Assembly (NCBI GenBank): GCA_963848085.1
Contig: CAWKCE010000005.1
Coordinates: 372,001-436,000 of the forward strand
Source of the DNA: CAWKCE01 sp032127035
GTDB taxonomy: Bacteria; Actinomycetota; Actinomycetes; JAHEKZ01
DNA length: 64,000 nucleotides
Direction: 5' to 3'
Made by a program: the position numbers and the translations under genes. Of the stretch, positions 17,388 to 25,178 are shown one piece after another (position 1 is the stretch's first letter; each line of letters opens with the position of its first letter). The notes below the pieces were generated by a model that was not told the origin of the DNA, did not search any database, and worked only from the letters and a program-made list of their open reading frames with translations.

Positions 17388-17481
17388 TGTGCGGAATTGC
17401 GGCCCGCGGCCTGCAATTCCGTCCACGCAGGGGGTCAAGTGTGCGGAATTGCGGCCTGCGGCCTGCAATTCCGCACACTTG
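17388..17481. repeat. Two copies of a REP-like hairpin repeat
   Basis: Two units share TGTGCGGAATTGC, GGCC, GCGGCCT and GCAATTCCG. The second (17436-17481) is a perfect 17-bp stem (CAAGTGTGCGGAATTGC and its complement) with a 12-base loop. The first (17388-17421) has 9 perfect pairs. They lie between convergent genes, so they could act as a bidirectional terminator. The duplicated, self-complementary design also fits a REP-type dispersed element. No transposase is near. Confidence 0.65.
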
Positions 17482-17490
17482 TGACCACCG

Positions 17491-18192
17491 TCAGGGCGAG
17501 TGCTCGTCGGCGGGCCGGCGCCAGACCAGGACCTCGTCGAGCGGTTTGCGCGTGATGTCGGGTACGAGGGCATCCGGGTGCGGGTAGCCGGTGACCACCA
17601 GACAGAACGGTCGCTCGTTCCTCGGGCGTCCCAGGAGCTCGCCCAGGAATCGCATCGGGCTCGGGGTGTGCGTCAAGGTGGCCAAGCCGGACTGGTGCAG
17701 CGAGGTGAGGAGCATCCCGACCGCGATGCCGACCGACTCCTTGACGTAGTACGGCTTCGGTTCGGAGCCACCGGCGTGCACCTCGAAGACCGCGATCAGG
17801 ACCGGCGCCTCGGTGAGCATCGGCTTTCGCCAGTCGGTTCCCAGCCCGGCCAGCGCCTGGTGCCACTCAGCGTGGTCACCCTCGTAGAAGGCGCGCTCCT
17901 CGGTCTCCGCACCCTCCCGGATCTGCGCCTTCAGTCCGTGATCCGTGACCACGACGAAACGCCATGGCTGCCGGTTGGCGCCGCTGGGTGCGGTGGCGGC
18001 CGCGGCGACCGCGTTCGCCACGAGCTCCTCCGGCACCGGGTCCGGCGCGAAGTCCCGGACCGTGCGCCGCAGGGAGAGCTCAGCCGCGAACGCCCGCGAA
18101 CGCTCTCCGGCGACTGCGGCATCGACCCTGTGCGTGGGTGGCCGCACCATGCGCGGACCAGGTCGGTCGCGGGCTCCGTCCGTCACGCGCAC
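17491..18192 (-). CDS. Nitroreductase-family flavoprotein, iodotyrosine deiodinase-like
   Basis: 233 residues, NAD(P)H/FMN nitroreductase fold: SLRRTVRDF (FMN phosphate), APSGANRQPW, and a C-terminal ITRKPLDEVLVW that is highly characteristic of the iodotyrosine deiodinase branch. The lid also looks like IYD: Glu and Tyr four residues apart in EERAFY, then Lys in TDWRKPM about 20 residues later, matching the Glu-Tyr-Lys set that grips the halotyrosine zwitterion. Bacterial IYDs reductively dehalogenate halotyrosines. The start could be 18192 or an in-frame GTG or ATG up to 42 bases inside. It is divergent from the sigma factor gene. Confidence 0.82.
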   Translation of the reverse strand: MRVTDGARDRPGPRMVRPPTHRVDAAVAGERSRAFAAELSLRRTVRDFAPDPVPEELVANAVAAAATAPSGANRQPWRFVVVTDHGLKAQIREGAETEERAFYEGDHAEWHQALAGLGTDWRKPMLTEAPVLIAVFEVHAGGSEPKPYYVKESVGIAVGMLLTSLHQSGLATLTHTPSPMRFLGELLGRPRNERPFCLVVTGYPHPDALVPDITRKPLDEVLVWRRPADEHSP

Positions 18193-18283
18193 CTCCGGCG
18201 CCCAGCGTAGTCCGGGCTCGCCGTCCGTCTCGGTCGCTCGCCGGACGGAGACTCCGCGTCAGCGCAGCAGATCCACCGTCCCC

Positions 18284-18310
18284 GGAATGATCGACCCCAC
18301 TGGGGCGGTT
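18284..18310 (+). promoter_or_regulatory. SigR-type ECF promoter candidate (GGAAT-N19-GTT)
   Basis: GGAAT at 18284-18288 and GTT at 18308-18310 are 19 bases apart, close to the GGGAAT-N18/19-GTT pattern of SigR/SigH-type sigma factors. It would put the transcript start at or next to the sigma gene's ATG (18319), where no ribosome binding site is visible. That implies autoregulation and a leaderless mRNA. Confidence 0.45.
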
Positions 18311-18318
18311 CCCCACCC

Positions 18319-18882
18319 ATGACCGAGGCCGTGTGCAGCTCGCCAGATGAGCGCCAGGTCGCCTTCGACAGCTACGTGGTGCCACATCTCGACGTGATGT
18401 ACCGCGTCGCGCTCTCCCTCACCCGCAACCCCGCGGACGCGGAGGACCTGGTGCAGGACGCCGTTCTCCGCGCGTACCGAGCCATCGATCGCTTCGACGG
18501 CCGGTACCCGCGAGCCTGGCTGCTCACGATCGTGCGAAACACCCACTACAACCGGACCCGGCGCCGGATCCCCTTCCTGTTCCGCGACGGCGAGTCCGCC
18601 GAAGCAGCACTGGAGAACCTGGGCGACCACGAGCCGTCAGCGGAGTCGGTCGTCGTCGACCCGCAGTTCGAGGGAGTCGTGGTCGATGCCCTGAACGACC
18701 TGCCCGAAAAGTTCCGAGCCCCGGTCGACCTGGTCGACATCCATGGGCTGAGCTACCAGGAGACCGCCGATGCACTTGGCATACCGATCGGAACCGTCAT
18801 GAGTCGCCTGCATCGGGCTCGCGCCCGAATCCGAGCGCACCTCAACACGGCTGGGTTCATACCGGGCAAGGAGATGGCGTGA
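18319..18882 (+). CDS. ECF RNA polymerase sigma factor, SigR/SigH-like
   Basis: 187 residues with sigma region 2 (MYRVALSLTRNPADAEDLVQD, AYRAIDRFDG, AWLLTIVRNTHYNRTRR), a linker and region 4 (LPEKFRAPVDLVDIHGLSYQETADALG, a helix-turn-helix, then GTVMSRLHRARARIR). No extra C-terminal domain. The next gene, a zinc anti-sigma factor, overlaps the stop, the usual SigR-RsrA arrangement for thiol-oxidative stress. A matching promoter lies upstream, so the gene may switch itself on when the anti-sigma factor is oxidised. Confidence 0.92.
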   Translation: MTEAVCSSPDERQVAFDSYVVPHLDVMYRVALSLTRNPADAEDLVQDAVLRAYRAIDRFDGRYPRAWLLTIVRNTHYNRTRRRIPFLFRDGESAEAALENLGDHEPSAESVVVDPQFEGVVVDALNDLPEKFRAPVDLVDIHGLSYQETADALGIPIGTVMSRLHRARARIRAHLNTAGFIPGKEMA

Positions 18883-19148
18883 TGGTGCTCACCCGTTCGA
18901 CGCGTCTGCGGTGTCACCAGGTGGCGAAGACGCTGCAGGCCTACCTCGACGGTGAGGTGGTCCCGCGCAAAGCCGATCAGGTCGCTGCGCACCTGGAGGA
19001 GTGCCGCCAGTGCGGGCTGGACGCGCAGACCTACCGTGCGATCAAGGCGTCCATCGCCACGTCCTACGCGCCCGACGACACCGCCCGGGAGGCGGTGGTC
19101 CGGCTGCGGGGGTTCGTCGAGGGTCTCGCAGCGGGGGACCACGGCTGA
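18879..19148 (+). CDS. Zinc-binding anti-sigma factor (RsrA-like)
   Basis: 89 residues. The ZAS signature His-x3-Cys-x2-Cys is in AAHLEECRQCG, with an upstream cysteine in RLRCHQVA that can complete the zinc site. These redox-labile zinc anti-sigma factors bind and hold their ECF partner until thiols are oxidised. The start is GTG 18879 or ATG 18882; AAGGAG lies 5 or 8 bases upstream, and both overlap the sigma stop codon. The protein is short and soluble with no transmembrane helix, so it should sense cytoplasmic conditions. Confidence 0.88.
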   Translation: MMVLTRSTRLRCHQVAKTLQAYLDGEVVPRKADQVAAHLEECRQCGLDAQTYRAIKASIATSYAPDDTAREAVVRLRGFVEGLAAGDHG

Positions 19149-19149
19149 C

Positions 19150-19914
19150 GTGCAGCGAGCGGACTGGGAGGACTACCTCGAGACGTTCCACGCCAGCCAT
19201 GCCGGAGTCACCGAGCGGGCGTTCGAGCACTCACGCCATCCGCAGCTCGGCAGCCCGTACGACTGGCTGGTGCGCGCGCTGCCGGAACCCCCTGGCTCGG
19301 TCCTCGACGCCGCGTGCGGCAACGCCGCGGTCCAGGCCCGTCTGCCGGGTGGGCTGGACTACCTGGGACTTGACGTCTCTCGCGCCGAGCTGGCCGCCGC
19401 CGGTCACCTCCGACGCGGCCCCGTCGTCAGGGGTGACCTGCGCGAGCTCCCCATGCCCGACGCGTCGTTCGATGCCGTCGTGTCCTCCATGGGATTGATG
19501 CTGGTCAACCCGGTTGAGCGGGCCTTTCGTGAGCTGGCGCGAGTGCTGCGCCCCGGCGGGGTCCTGGCCATCCTTGTCCCGGCCACCTCGCCGCTCCGAC
19601 GCTCCGACCTTCGTCCCCTGCTCCGACTGTCATGGGCGCTTCGTGGCCCTGGGTCCATGCCCCAGCAGATCACCGGTCGCCGCGGGGCCCGGCTCGTCGA
19701 GCTGGCCGGCCTACGGCTGATCGACAACCTGGCGGTTCGATTTCCCTTCCTCCTCGACTCGCCCGCGGCGGTGCACCTGGCCGTGCACGCCCTGTACACA
19801 CCGGGCCGCACCCGCGACCAGCTGGCCCAGGCGGAACGTGCGCTTGGCCGGCTCGGACCGCGGGCCGAGCTCCCCGTACCCATTCGACGACTGGTGGCGG
19901 TCAAGCCGACCTGA
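19150..19914 (+). CDS. Class I SAM-dependent methyltransferase
   Basis: 254 residues; the GTG start is 1 bp after the anti-sigma stop. SAM-binding motif I VLDAACGNAAVQA, an acidic end of strand 2 (YLGLDVSRAEL), then PDASFDAVVSSMGLM (motif II/III) and RVLRPGGVLAILVP (post II). Methyltransferase_11 type; the substrate is unknown. A conserved C-terminal extension of about 90 residues probably forms the substrate lid. Tight linkage suggests it belongs to the sigma regulon. It is convergent with the EamA transporter gene, only 1 bp apart. Confidence 0.85.
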   Translation: MQRADWEDYLETFHASHAGVTERAFEHSRHPQLGSPYDWLVRALPEPPGSVLDAACGNAAVQARLPGGLDYLGLDVSRAELAAAGHLRRGPVVRGDLRELPMPDASFDAVVSSMGLMLVNPVERAFRELARVLRPGGVLAILVPATSPLRRSDLRPLLRLSWALRGPGSMPQQITGRRGARLVELAGLRLIDNLAVRFPFLLDSPAAVHLAVHALYTPGRTRDQLAQAERALGRLGPRAELPVPIRRLVAVKPT

Positions 19915-19915
19915 C

Positions 19916-20857
19916 TCATCGGTCGGCTGGGTGCCCCGCACTCGACGCTCCCGGAAGGGCGTCCGAACCTGCGTCCGGCCGGCCCTGCCGACGCACGACT
20001 GCCAGAAGCACGCCTCCCAGAATCATGACCGACGCCAGCAGGACGCGTCCGGTGATCGGCTCGCCCAGCAGGATCAGGCCCGCGAACGTTGCGAGAGGCG
20101 CCGGGGCCAGCTGAATGACCCCCGACTGGGCCCGGGTCAGCCACGGCAGCACGGTGTACCAGAGCGCGTATCCCAGCCCGGACGCCACCGCACCCGACAC
20201 CACGGCGAGCATCACCCCTGAGGCCCCGTTCACGTCGGGGACGCGGCCGAACAGCGCCAACACCACGGACAGACCGACCGCCAGAGGGACACCTCGCAGG
20301 AAGTTGCCGGCCGTGTCGGCCACCGGTTGCGACGACCTCCGGCCCCGCAACGAGTAGAAGCCCCAGGCAGCTCCGGCGGCTGCCATCAGAGCCGCCCCAG
20401 CCGGGTCGGGCGCGGCCGCACCCGGGGCCACCAGGGCGACAAGTCCGGTGAGCGCAACTCCCAGCCCGGTCCACCCAGCCCATCCCGGCCGCTCGCCCGC
20501 GTGCAGTGCTGCGGTGAACATCACCAGCTGGACCACCGCGAACAGCACGAGGGCCCCGGTCGCCGCACCCAGAGTCAGGTAGGCGAAGGAGAACGCTGCC
20601 GCGTAGGAGAACAGCAGCCCGGCCGACAGCCACGACCCGGTGTCGCCACGAGCCTCGCCTTCCGAAGCCGGCCTGCGGACGATCAGCCAGAGAACCACCG
20701 CGCCGGAGGCGAGCCGAACCAGCGTGAACGTGCCAGCGTCGATGTGGTCCCGATCCAGCGCGAGGCGGGCCAGCACCGAGTTGGCGGCAAAGGCGGCCAT
20801 GGCCAGAACAGCCAACGTGACGAGCCGGGGCAGCGAGGGCTGCCGGGCTCCCGCCAT
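19916..20857 (-). CDS. EamA/DMT-family transporter
   Basis: 313 residues predicted as about ten membrane helices in two EamA repeats. The first half covers about 10-135; the second carries SGVMLAVVSGAVASGLGYALWYTVLPWLTRAQSGVIQL and LATFAGLILLGEPIT, typical of the second EamA repeat. The family exports or imports small metabolites such as amino acids; the substrate is not deducible. The ATG at 20857 begins just before helix 1; upstream in-frame sequence lacks conservation. No Shine-Dalgarno is obvious. Confidence 0.87.
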   Translation of the reverse strand: MAGARQPSLPRLVTLAVLAMAAFAANSVLARLALDRDHIDAGTFTLVRLASGAVVLWLIVRRPASEGEARGDTGSWLSAGLLFSYAAAFSFAYLTLGAATGALVLFAVVQLVMFTAALHAGERPGWAGWTGLGVALTGLVALVAPGAAAPDPAGAALMAAAGAAWGFYSLRGRRSSQPVADTAGNFLRGVPLAVGLSVVLALFGRVPDVNGASGVMLAVVSGAVASGLGYALWYTVLPWLTRAQSGVIQLAPAPLATFAGLILLGEPITGRVLLASVMILGGVLLAVVRRQGRPDAGSDALPGASSAGHPADR

Positions 20858-20921
20858 TCGGAACCGCCGTTCTCCCAGGGTGTGGCACACGGTAGACCGC
20901 CGGCCGCCGGCTGGGCTGCGC

Positions 20922-22142
20922 CTACGTCCCGGGCTCCAGGCGAGTGTCCGGCTGGAAGGCCGCCCAGGCGAACCAGAAGGTGTCGATGTGCGGCACCGGT
21001 GCCAGCTGGGTCCCCGCCAGGCGCCCTGCGACCGCCAGGCCGAAGACGTTCCAGGTCGAGCCAGTCCGGTCATCGACGAACGTGGCCGGCCCGGCCGGCC
21101 GGAACGCCAGTACCCGACCCTTCACCGTCGGGTCGAACACGCCGCTCGCGGTGATCCTCCGGCCGTCTGAGATGCGGTCGGTATCCAGCGCCGAGCTCAG
21201 CCCGGCAACGCCCCAGATGACGTGCGGCTCGCCGGAGACGTCCAGCGAGACGACACGCTCGCGGGCTAGCCGCTCCAGCGGCACCGCCACCGGGTCAGCC
21301 CCGCCGATCCCCACCACGCGCTCCTTCGGAGGCAGCCTTGGGTCGGACTTCCCATCGAACAGGAAGGGCTCGGCATCGGGCTGGTCGTAGGACTGGTAGG
21401 GGTTGCGACCATAGTCCCGTTCGAAGCCGGTCTGGCGGCTGAGCACCCACCCGTCCGGGTGGGCAGCCAGCCATTGGTCCCACGGGACCGTCGCCACCGG
21501 AATGCGCTCCAGCTCGGTCCCGGTGAGGACCCCGGCCACCGCCCGGCCCTCGATCTGCGGCCACAAGGACTCGGTCTGCCGGTCGTACATGACCAAGTCG
21601 GACTGGAACAGCTTGCCCGAGGTGCCGAAGGTGACCAGCCGGTCTCCCACCCGCCGGTCGAACGCGATGGCCGAGTTGCACAGCGGGCAGTACGTCACCG
21701 ATACCGGAACACCCCCCACGGTGTCGTTGACGATCTCGTGCCAGATCAGGATCTGCACCGGGTATGCACGCGCATGACCGTCGATCTCCAGGGCCAGCAC
21801 CGGCTCCTGGTCGGACAACCAGTCCACCCAGGCAGCCTTCTCGAACAGCGGGTCGTCGACTGGAGGGATCCCGTCCGGAGGTGGCCCCCCCGAAATGAGT
21901 CGACTGGTGTCGACCAGCGGATCAGGCAGGTCGGGACTGTCCGGGTTCACCAGGGCAGACACCGTGACCTCGATACCAGTCTCCTCGACGGGCTCGAGAA
22001 CCTGCGGTTCCCCCGGCCCCGCGGGCGACACTTCCGGCTCGGGCGCGGTATCCGCCGACTCCACGCCTGTCGTGCACGCGGCAAGCAGGAAGCCGGTTGC
22101 TGCCATGAGAGCCGCGACCCGCGGGGCCGAAGCCGGCCTCAT
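20922..22142 (-). CDS. DUF3179 domain lipoprotein
   Basis: 406 residues. The signal ends in the lipobox LLAAC (Cys about 22), so it should be anchored outside the membrane. A Pro/Glu-rich linker follows, then one DUF3179 domain: HARAYPVQILIWHEIVND, TYCPLCNSAIAFDR, LWPQIEGRAVAG and WVLSRQTG. The YCPLCN cysteines are the family hallmark; function is unknown. The start overlaps the stop of the thioredoxin-like lipoprotein gene (ATGA), a strong sign of joint translation. The pair may maintain the redox state of the CxxC in DUF3179, which is inference. Confidence 0.9.
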   Translation of the reverse strand: MRPASAPRVAALMAATGFLLAACTTGVESADTAPEPEVSPAGPGEPQVLEPVEETGIEVTVSALVNPDSPDLPDPLVDTSRLISGGPPPDGIPPVDDPLFEKAAWVDWLSDQEPVLALEIDGHARAYPVQILIWHEIVNDTVGGVPVSVTYCPLCNSAIAFDRRVGDRLVTFGTSGKLFQSDLVMYDRQTESLWPQIEGRAVAGVLTGTELERIPVATVPWDQWLAAHPDGWVLSRQTGFERDYGRNPYQSYDQPDAEPFLFDGKSDPRLPPKERVVGIGGADPVAVPLERLARERVVSLDVSGEPHVIWGVAGLSSALDTDRISDGRRITASGVFDPTVKGRVLAFRPAGPATFVDDRTGSTWNVFGLAVAGRLAGTQLAPVPHIDTFWFAWAAFQPDTRLEPGT

Positions 22143-22687
22143 GCCTCATCCACGGTCAGGTTCTGGGCCGCCTCGAGCAGCGTGTCGGCTCCGAGGGCGC
22201 CCGTGAAGGACGTGGCGGTTCCGTCTGGGCTGATGAACACGAAGGCCGGCTGGGAGACGATTCCGTAGGCCCGCCACACCCGACCGTCCAGATCGGGGAG
22301 GTGGGTCATGTCCTCCACTCCCGTGTCCGTGACGAAGCCCCTCATCTCCGATTCGGCCCCGAGCCCGGGGACGCCGACGAACGTCACCTCACCAGCCAGC
22401 TGGTCGGCGACCGTCGCTACGTCCGGCGCCTCGGCGCGGCAGATCGTGCACCACGGCGCCCAGAACCACAGAACCACGCCCTGGCCGTCCAGCGCTGCAG
22501 CGTCGAACCGGCTGCCGTCCAGCGCCCGCTCCGGGAGTACTGCCAGCGGAGACGCGGTCGCCGTGGCTGACCCTGGCGACGGGCCGGCCGGCGCCCCGGC
22601 CTCGTTCCCGGACCCGCCGACCCCGCACGCAGTGGTCAGCAGGGCGGCTGCCACCGGCAGGGCGAGTCGAAGTCGGCTCTTCGCCAT
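22139..22687 (-). CDS. Thioredoxin-like (TlpA/redoxin) lipoprotein
   Basis: 182 residues. Lipobox LLTTAC (Cys about 21), an Ala/Pro/Ser linker, then a thioredoxin fold with the redox pair in WAPWCTICRAEAP and the cis-Pro region VSQPAFVFIS. This fits an extracytoplasmic disulfide oxidoreductase of the TlpA/ResA type. It precedes and overlaps the DUF3179 gene by 4 bases. GGAGGAGG lies directly upstream of the ATG. It is divergent from the acetyltransferase gene. Confidence 0.88.
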   Translation of the reverse strand: MAKSRLRLALPVAAALLTTACGVGGSGNEAGAPAGPSPGSATATASPLAVLPERALDGSRFDAAALDGQGVVLWFWAPWCTICRAEAPDVATVADQLAGEVTFVGVPGLGAESEMRGFVTDTGVEDMTHLPDLDGRVWRAYGIVSQPAFVFISPDGTATSFTGALGADTLLEAAQNLTVDEA

Positions 22688-22841
22688 CGGACCTCCTCCG
22701 CCGTCTGGACGCCACGCGGCCGGCGTCGAGCCAGCCTCCGGGCGCTGCGCCCGGCCCGCTTCTCCGTTCTAACCCGGCCCATCCCGTCGGCCTTCCGCTC
22801 GGCGCCGCCAGACCAACGGCCGGCTCGTTACGCTGCGCCCG

Positions 22842-23558
22842 ATGCCTGACCACGTGAACCACCTCGGCCAGCCGGTCGGTGCGCCCGTCCCGGGATGGAC
22901 GGGGGCCGCCACGCCGACGCCCGAGCCGATGATCGGCCGCTACTGCCACGTGGTCCGCCTCGATCCGGAGGCGCATGGCGAGCCACTGTTTGAGGCCAAC
23001 GGGGTCGACGCCGAGGGTTCGAACTGGACCTACCTCCCGTACGGCCCGTTCGACCTGGTGGACGACTACCTCGAGTGGCTGCGCCGGATGGCCGCGCTGG
23101 CCGACCCCATGTTCTATGCCGTGCTGGACGCCGCTTCTGGTCGAGCGGTGGGGGTGGCCAGCTACCTACGGATCGCCCCGGAAGCGGGCTCCATGGAGGT
23201 GGGCAACATCCACTACTCGCCCCTCCTCCAACGCAGCCGAGGTGGATCCGAGGCCATGTACCTGATGATGCGTCGCGCGTTCGACGACCTCGGCTACCGG
23301 CGCTACGAGTGGAAGTGCAATTCGCGGAACGCGAAGTCCATGACCGCAGCCCGACGACTCGGCTTCCGGTTCGAAGGCATCTTCCGCAACAGCATGGTGG
23401 TCAAGGGCCACAACCGCGACACCGCGTGGTTCTCGGTGACCGACGACGAGTGGCCACATCTTCGCGTCGCCTTCGAGGAGTGGCTCGACCCCGGGAACTT
23501 CCTGGACAACGGTGCGCAGCGCCAAGCACTGAGGGCGGAAGCGTCCGATCAGTTGTAG
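22842..23558 (+). CDS. GNAT N-acetyltransferase (RimJ/RimL type)
   Basis: 238 residues, Acetyltransf_3 architecture. The acetyl-CoA region reads SPLLQRSRGGSEAMYLMMRRAF, followed by RRYEWKCNSRNAKSMTAARRLGFRFEG, the usual end of the GNAT core in this subfamily. Family members acetylate protein N-termini, aminoglycosides or small amines, so the target is undetermined. An N-terminal 30-residue extension precedes the core. It is convergent with the GT39 gene, overlapping by 10 bp. Confidence 0.85.
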   Translation: MPDHVNHLGQPVGAPVPGWTGAATPTPEPMIGRYCHVVRLDPEAHGEPLFEANGVDAEGSNWTYLPYGPFDLVDDYLEWLRRMAALADPMFYAVLDAASGRAVGVASYLRIAPEAGSMEVGNIHYSPLLQRSRGGSEAMYLMMRRAFDDLGYRRYEWKCNSRNAKSMTAARRLGFRFEGIFRNSMVVKGHNRDTAWFSVTDDEWPHLRVAFEEWLDPGNFLDNGAQRQALRAEASDQL

Positions 23559-25021
23559 TGACGCACGTCGTCCCAGATCTGCGACAGCTGACCATCGGGG
23601 TCAAGGCATAGGAACAGGGGCAGGCCGGCTTCCTCGTTCTCGACGCCGTAGGGGTTGTCGATCCGACCGACCTCAGCGGTCTCTGGACAGATACGGCGGA
23701 GAACGTCACCCACCTCTCCCACCCCGATTACCGCGCCATGACTGGTCGGAGGTCCCCATAGCCAGTAGGAGTTGTGACCGCTGCTCGCCCCGGGTAGCCC
23801 ACTCGCGGGACCGAGGACGTCGATCGCGCCAGCCTCCCCGTAGGAGCCGGTGAAGATCGCGACGTCGGTGCGCCGGTCAGCCGGGATGGAGTCGTAGACG
23901 GCAGTCACCTGGTCGACCAGCTCAGGCCAGCCCACGGTCTCGCCGAGCTCACCGGTGGCATCCAGGGTGGACATCTGCGACGGCGGGAGGAGCGGCAGGG
24001 CCACGAGCATTCCCACGCCGATCCCGACCGCCGTCGTCACCCCCATGATGCGACGCGAGGCCCGCCCGAGGCCCTCGAACCAGAGCGCACCAGCCGCCAG
24101 AAGCACGGGGTACATGGGCGCGACGTAGTACGCCTTCCCTCCCGTCACAAGGAACAGCACGAGCAAAGCGACAAACACCACACCGATCGGTCGCCACCGC
24201 GCCAGAGACGGGGAGCGCAACAAGCGCCAGAGCCCAACCGCCGCTGGCAGCGTCAGCACGATCGACAGCAAACCGACCTGCAGGAGGATGAAGGCAACCG
24301 GCCCGTCGCTACGTTCGGCAAGGCTGCGCGCAACGTCGAGCTGAGGAAAGCCGTTCGTCGCCTGCCACACCAACGTCGGCGCCGCGAGGACAATGGCAAC
24401 CGCCCCACCCGACACGGGCCACCACCCACGAAGCACCCGACGACCAGTCGTCACCACCAGCGACAACACGACAACAACGGCGAACACCCCGATGAGGAAC
24501 TTGTTCTGCATGCCGACACCCACCGTGGCACCGAACGCCAGCCACCACCGAGGGTCGCCGTCGTCCAGAATGCGTACCAGCACCCAGGTCGCAACCGTCC
24601 ACAGCAGCAGGTCGAACGTCGCCGTGCTCAACAGATGCCCGACTGCGAGAACCACTCCCGCTCCCCCCGCTGCAGCTGCGGAGTAGCCCTGGGCGCGCGC
24701 ACCACCACCGAACCGGCGCGCCATCGCGGCAGCGAGGACTACCACCCCACCGACCGCCAGTGCGGGCAGGACCCGAAGCGCGGCTGGCGACGTCCCGCCG
24801 ACGAGCTCCGCCAGCCTGGCGACCAGCGGTGTGAGCGGTGGTTGGTCGACGAAGCCCCAGTCGAGGTGTCTGCCGGCCATCAGGAAGTACAGCTCGTCGC
24901 GGTGGAAGCCGTAGCGTCCGGAGACCGAGAGGAGAACGACCACCACGACTGTCGCGACAAGCCACACGGTCGCACCCAGGCCCCGCGGCCGCGCGTTCTC
25001 GCTCTCACCGGTGATGCCCAT
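23549..25021 (-). CDS. GT39-family membrane glycosyltransferase (ArnT/PMT-like)
   Basis: 490 residues with about ten to twelve membrane helices. Near the N-terminus GFHRDELYFLMAGRHLDWG carries the Asp-Glu pair of the first extracytoplasmic loop that is catalytic in PMT/ArnT enzymes; VDQPPLTPL follows, as in the family. The C-terminal 140 residues form a soluble outer domain. It uses a polyprenyl-phosphate sugar to glycosylate a lipid or protein outside the membrane. It stands alone, divergent from the M28 peptidase and convergent with the acetyltransferase gene. Confidence 0.87.
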   Translation of the reverse strand: MGITGESENARPRGLGATVWLVATVVVVVLLSVSGRYGFHRDELYFLMAGRHLDWGFVDQPPLTPLVARLAELVGGTSPAALRVLPALAVGGVVVLAAAMARRFGGGARAQGYSAAAAGGAGVVLAVGHLLSTATFDLLLWTVATWVLVRILDDGDPRWWLAFGATVGVGMQNKFLIGVFAVVVVLSLVVTTGRRVLRGWWPVSGGAVAIVLAAPTLVWQATNGFPQLDVARSLAERSDGPVAFILLQVGLLSIVLTLPAAVGLWRLLRSPSLARWRPIGVVFVALLVLFLVTGGKAYYVAPMYPVLLAAGALWFEGLGRASRRIMGVTTAVGIGVGMLVALPLLPPSQMSTLDATGELGETVGWPELVDQVTAVYDSIPADRRTDVAIFTGSYGEAGAIDVLGPASGLPGASSGHNSYWLWGPPTSHGAVIGVGEVGDVLRRICPETAEVGRIDNPYGVENEEAGLPLFLCLDPDGQLSQIWDDVRHYN

Positions 25022-25178
25022 CAGCCAGCGAAGGTACCCGCGATACGGCCATGGAGCCGGGGGAACGAGCCTTGACGCCCCGCACCCCCCTGGCTAGCGT
25101 CGAGCGAAACCCAAGCGCCGTGACGCGTCTGCCGTCGAGGCAGTGGTTGGGGGCCGCGGCCAACCCTGGGAGGCCGCA

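Noticed and set aside
16179..17573. A 464-codon minus-strand frame antisense to agmatine deiminase
   Set aside because: The plus-strand gene has full family motifs and a ribosome site; this frame runs through the hairpin repeats and has none.
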